Shown here piece after piece: positions 63,094 to 64,000 of a stretch of 64,000 nt of DNA. Both the position numbers and the translations under genes were made by a program. Position 1 is the first letter of the stretch. The number at the start of each line of letters is the position of its first letter. The stretch is from Streptococcus suis. Its GTDB lineage: Bacteria > Bacillota > Bacilli > Lactobacillales > Streptococcaceae. Below the pieces are notes generated by a model, which worked only from the letters and a program-made list of their open reading frames with translations, searched no databases and was not told where the DNA came from. The stretch lies in the NCBI RefSeq assembly GCF_016775005.1, contig NZ_JAEUXI010000002.1, positions 124,001 through 188,000 of the forward strand, read 5' to 3'.

Positions 63094-64000
63094 TTATTTC
63101 AACCCTCGTGACCGATTGGCATAGGCTTTCCAGTCAATCCCACGTGCCTCACACCAGTTTTGGACCTTTGGAGCCAAAATCAGATCTTTAGTGCGTAGTT
63201 CAGTCAGATTTTTGGCGCCAAGCATACCAACAATGGCCCGAATTTCTTCCTTCATCTTGTCCAGCTCCAGGCAGGCAGCTTGAAGATGTTCACCATCTCC
63301 ATCTTTCACCAATTGGAGAATGCGGTTTGACATCCCAACAGCATCGGCACCAACCGCCAAGAGTTTGACGATATCAAGAGAGGTTTTGACACCTCCTGAT
63401 GCCAAAATCGACAATTCCTTCTGTCCTCTTGCTTCAAGAGCTTCCAGCGTAGATACCAAGGTAGATTGTCCCCACCCCTCCAGAAAATCCAGTTTATTCT
63501 GACTGCGCCTTGCATTTTCAATCTTGGCAAAATCTGTGCCACCAGTCCCAGAAATATCAATCGTTTTGACACCGACAGACAGCAGCTGTGAAATGGTCTC
63601 CCGACTCATACCAAAACCGACTTCCTTGACAATCACAGGCACCTCTAATTCCCTCACCAAGGTTTCGATATTTTTCAACCACATGGAAAAATCCCGATCA
63701 CCTTCTGGCATTACAATCTCTTGAGGAGCATTGACATGGATTTGCAAAGCATTAGCCTCCAAGGCAGCAACTGCTCGCTTGGCATTATCCAAACCATGGT
63801 GAGCACCTAGGTTGGCAAAAATTAACCCCTTGGGATTTTCCTTGCGCAAGACCGAAAAAGTATCCAATACATTCGGATCCTTCATAGCCGCACTCAAGGA
63901 GCCAGCCGCAATCGGAACACCAGTATAATGCGCCAAAATACCCAAGGAACGATTGATTTCTCCGGTCTTAACGCTCCCACCTGTCATGGCATTGATGTAA
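63094..64000 (-). CDS. fni: Type 2 isopentenyl-diphosphate isomerase (partial)
   Basis: At least 302 residues are in the window; the N-terminus lies beyond position 64000. The visible part begins YINAMTGGSVKTGEINRSL, the conserved FMN-binding region, then FANLGAHHG, HVNAPQEIVMPEGDRDF with the catalytic Gln, VKEVGFGMS, DISGTGGTDFAKIE and ASGGVKTSLDIVK. Type 2 IDI interconverts IPP and DMAPP in the mevalonate pathway of cocci, using FMN and NADPH. In streptococci it ends the mevalonate kinase operon, which presumably lies to the right. Confidence 0.96.
   Translation of the reverse strand, partial: YINAMTGGSVKTGEINRSLGILAHYTGVPIAAGSLSAAMKDPNVLDTFSVLRKENPKGLIFANLGAHHGLDNAKRAVAALEANALQIHVNAPQEIVMPEGDRDFSMWLKNIETLVRELEVPVIVKEVGFGMSRETISQLLSVGVKTIDISGTGGTDFAKIENARRSQNKLDFLEGWGQSTLVSTLEALEARGQKELSILASGGVKTSLDIVKLLAVGADAVGMSNRILQLVKDGDGEHLQAACLELDKMKEEIRAIVGMLGAKNLTELRTKDLILAPKVQNWCEARGIDWKAYANRSRGLK

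Overview
The window looks like a chromosomal segment of a streptococcus, most probably Streptococcus suis or a close relative. This is an inference from content: low-GC Firmicute base composition, strong AAAGGAGG ribosome-binding sites, an rpsF-ssb-rpsR operon, RNA polymerase delta (rpoE) next to pyrG, a Pht/Lmb zinc-uptake pair, PerR with a PmtA-type efflux ATPase, LPxTG-anchored sialidase and a large subtilisin-like surface protease. No plasmid or prophage module is seen. The only mobile element is one IS3-family copy.

Layout. 1-3.7 kb: corA, a small membrane protein, a long array of stacked terminator-like hairpins, then rpsR, ssb, rpsF. 3.7-9.4 kb: two tandem sialidase genes, one intact (nanA) and one reduced by a stop codon, a frameshift and large deletions. 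9.5-17.5 kb: housekeeping genes (fakA, an Asp23-family gene, rpmB, fba, a tRNA-Leu, an ABC exporter, pyrG with its attenuator leader, rpoE). 17.6-26.2 kb: surface and zinc region (subtilisin-like protease, Pht-type histidine-triad protein, laminin/zinc-binding lipoprotein under two AdcR-type operators). 26.3-36 kb: trigger factor, a cluster of alpha/beta hydrolases with a TetR regulator, an oxidoreductase with an Rrf2 regulator, then a vitamin-B6/thiamine-type group ending in truA. 36-39.6 kb: perR and pmtA with PerR boxes, and a DUF2975/XRE pair. 39.6-41.3 kb: amino-acid ABC permease and binding protein.

41.3-48.9 kb is a tightly overlapping minus-strand operon: amidase, lipoate ligase, class-M sirtuin, zinc-type macrodomain, GcvH-like protein, luciferase-like monooxygenase, old-yellow-enzyme-type oxidoreductase, second lipoate ligase. 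This is the lipoylation-dependent ADP-ribosylation module known from streptococci and staphylococci; its redox client chemistry is still poorly defined. An IS3/IS150-type element (48983-50413) has landed exactly in the loop of the terminator hairpin between this operon and dnaJ.

50.4-56.7 kb is the heat-shock locus hrcA-grpE-dnaK-dnaJ with two CIRCE operators. A 1.15 kb gene-free stretch between dnaK and dnaJ holds two 366-bp tandem repeats built from short hairpin modules. A separate large inverted repeat lies between grpE and dnaK. 56.7-64 kb: phosphoglycerate-mutase-like protein, DUF711 and ACT-domain proteins, a heterodimeric multidrug-type ABC exporter, a nested inverted-repeat element and the 3' part of fni running off the window end.

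Most genes are ordinary. The items that best reward follow-up are the terminator array (about 2.0-2.55 kb), the modular leader-like repeats at dnaK/dnaJ and upstream of corA, the IS in a terminator loop, and the sirtuin/macrodomain operon.
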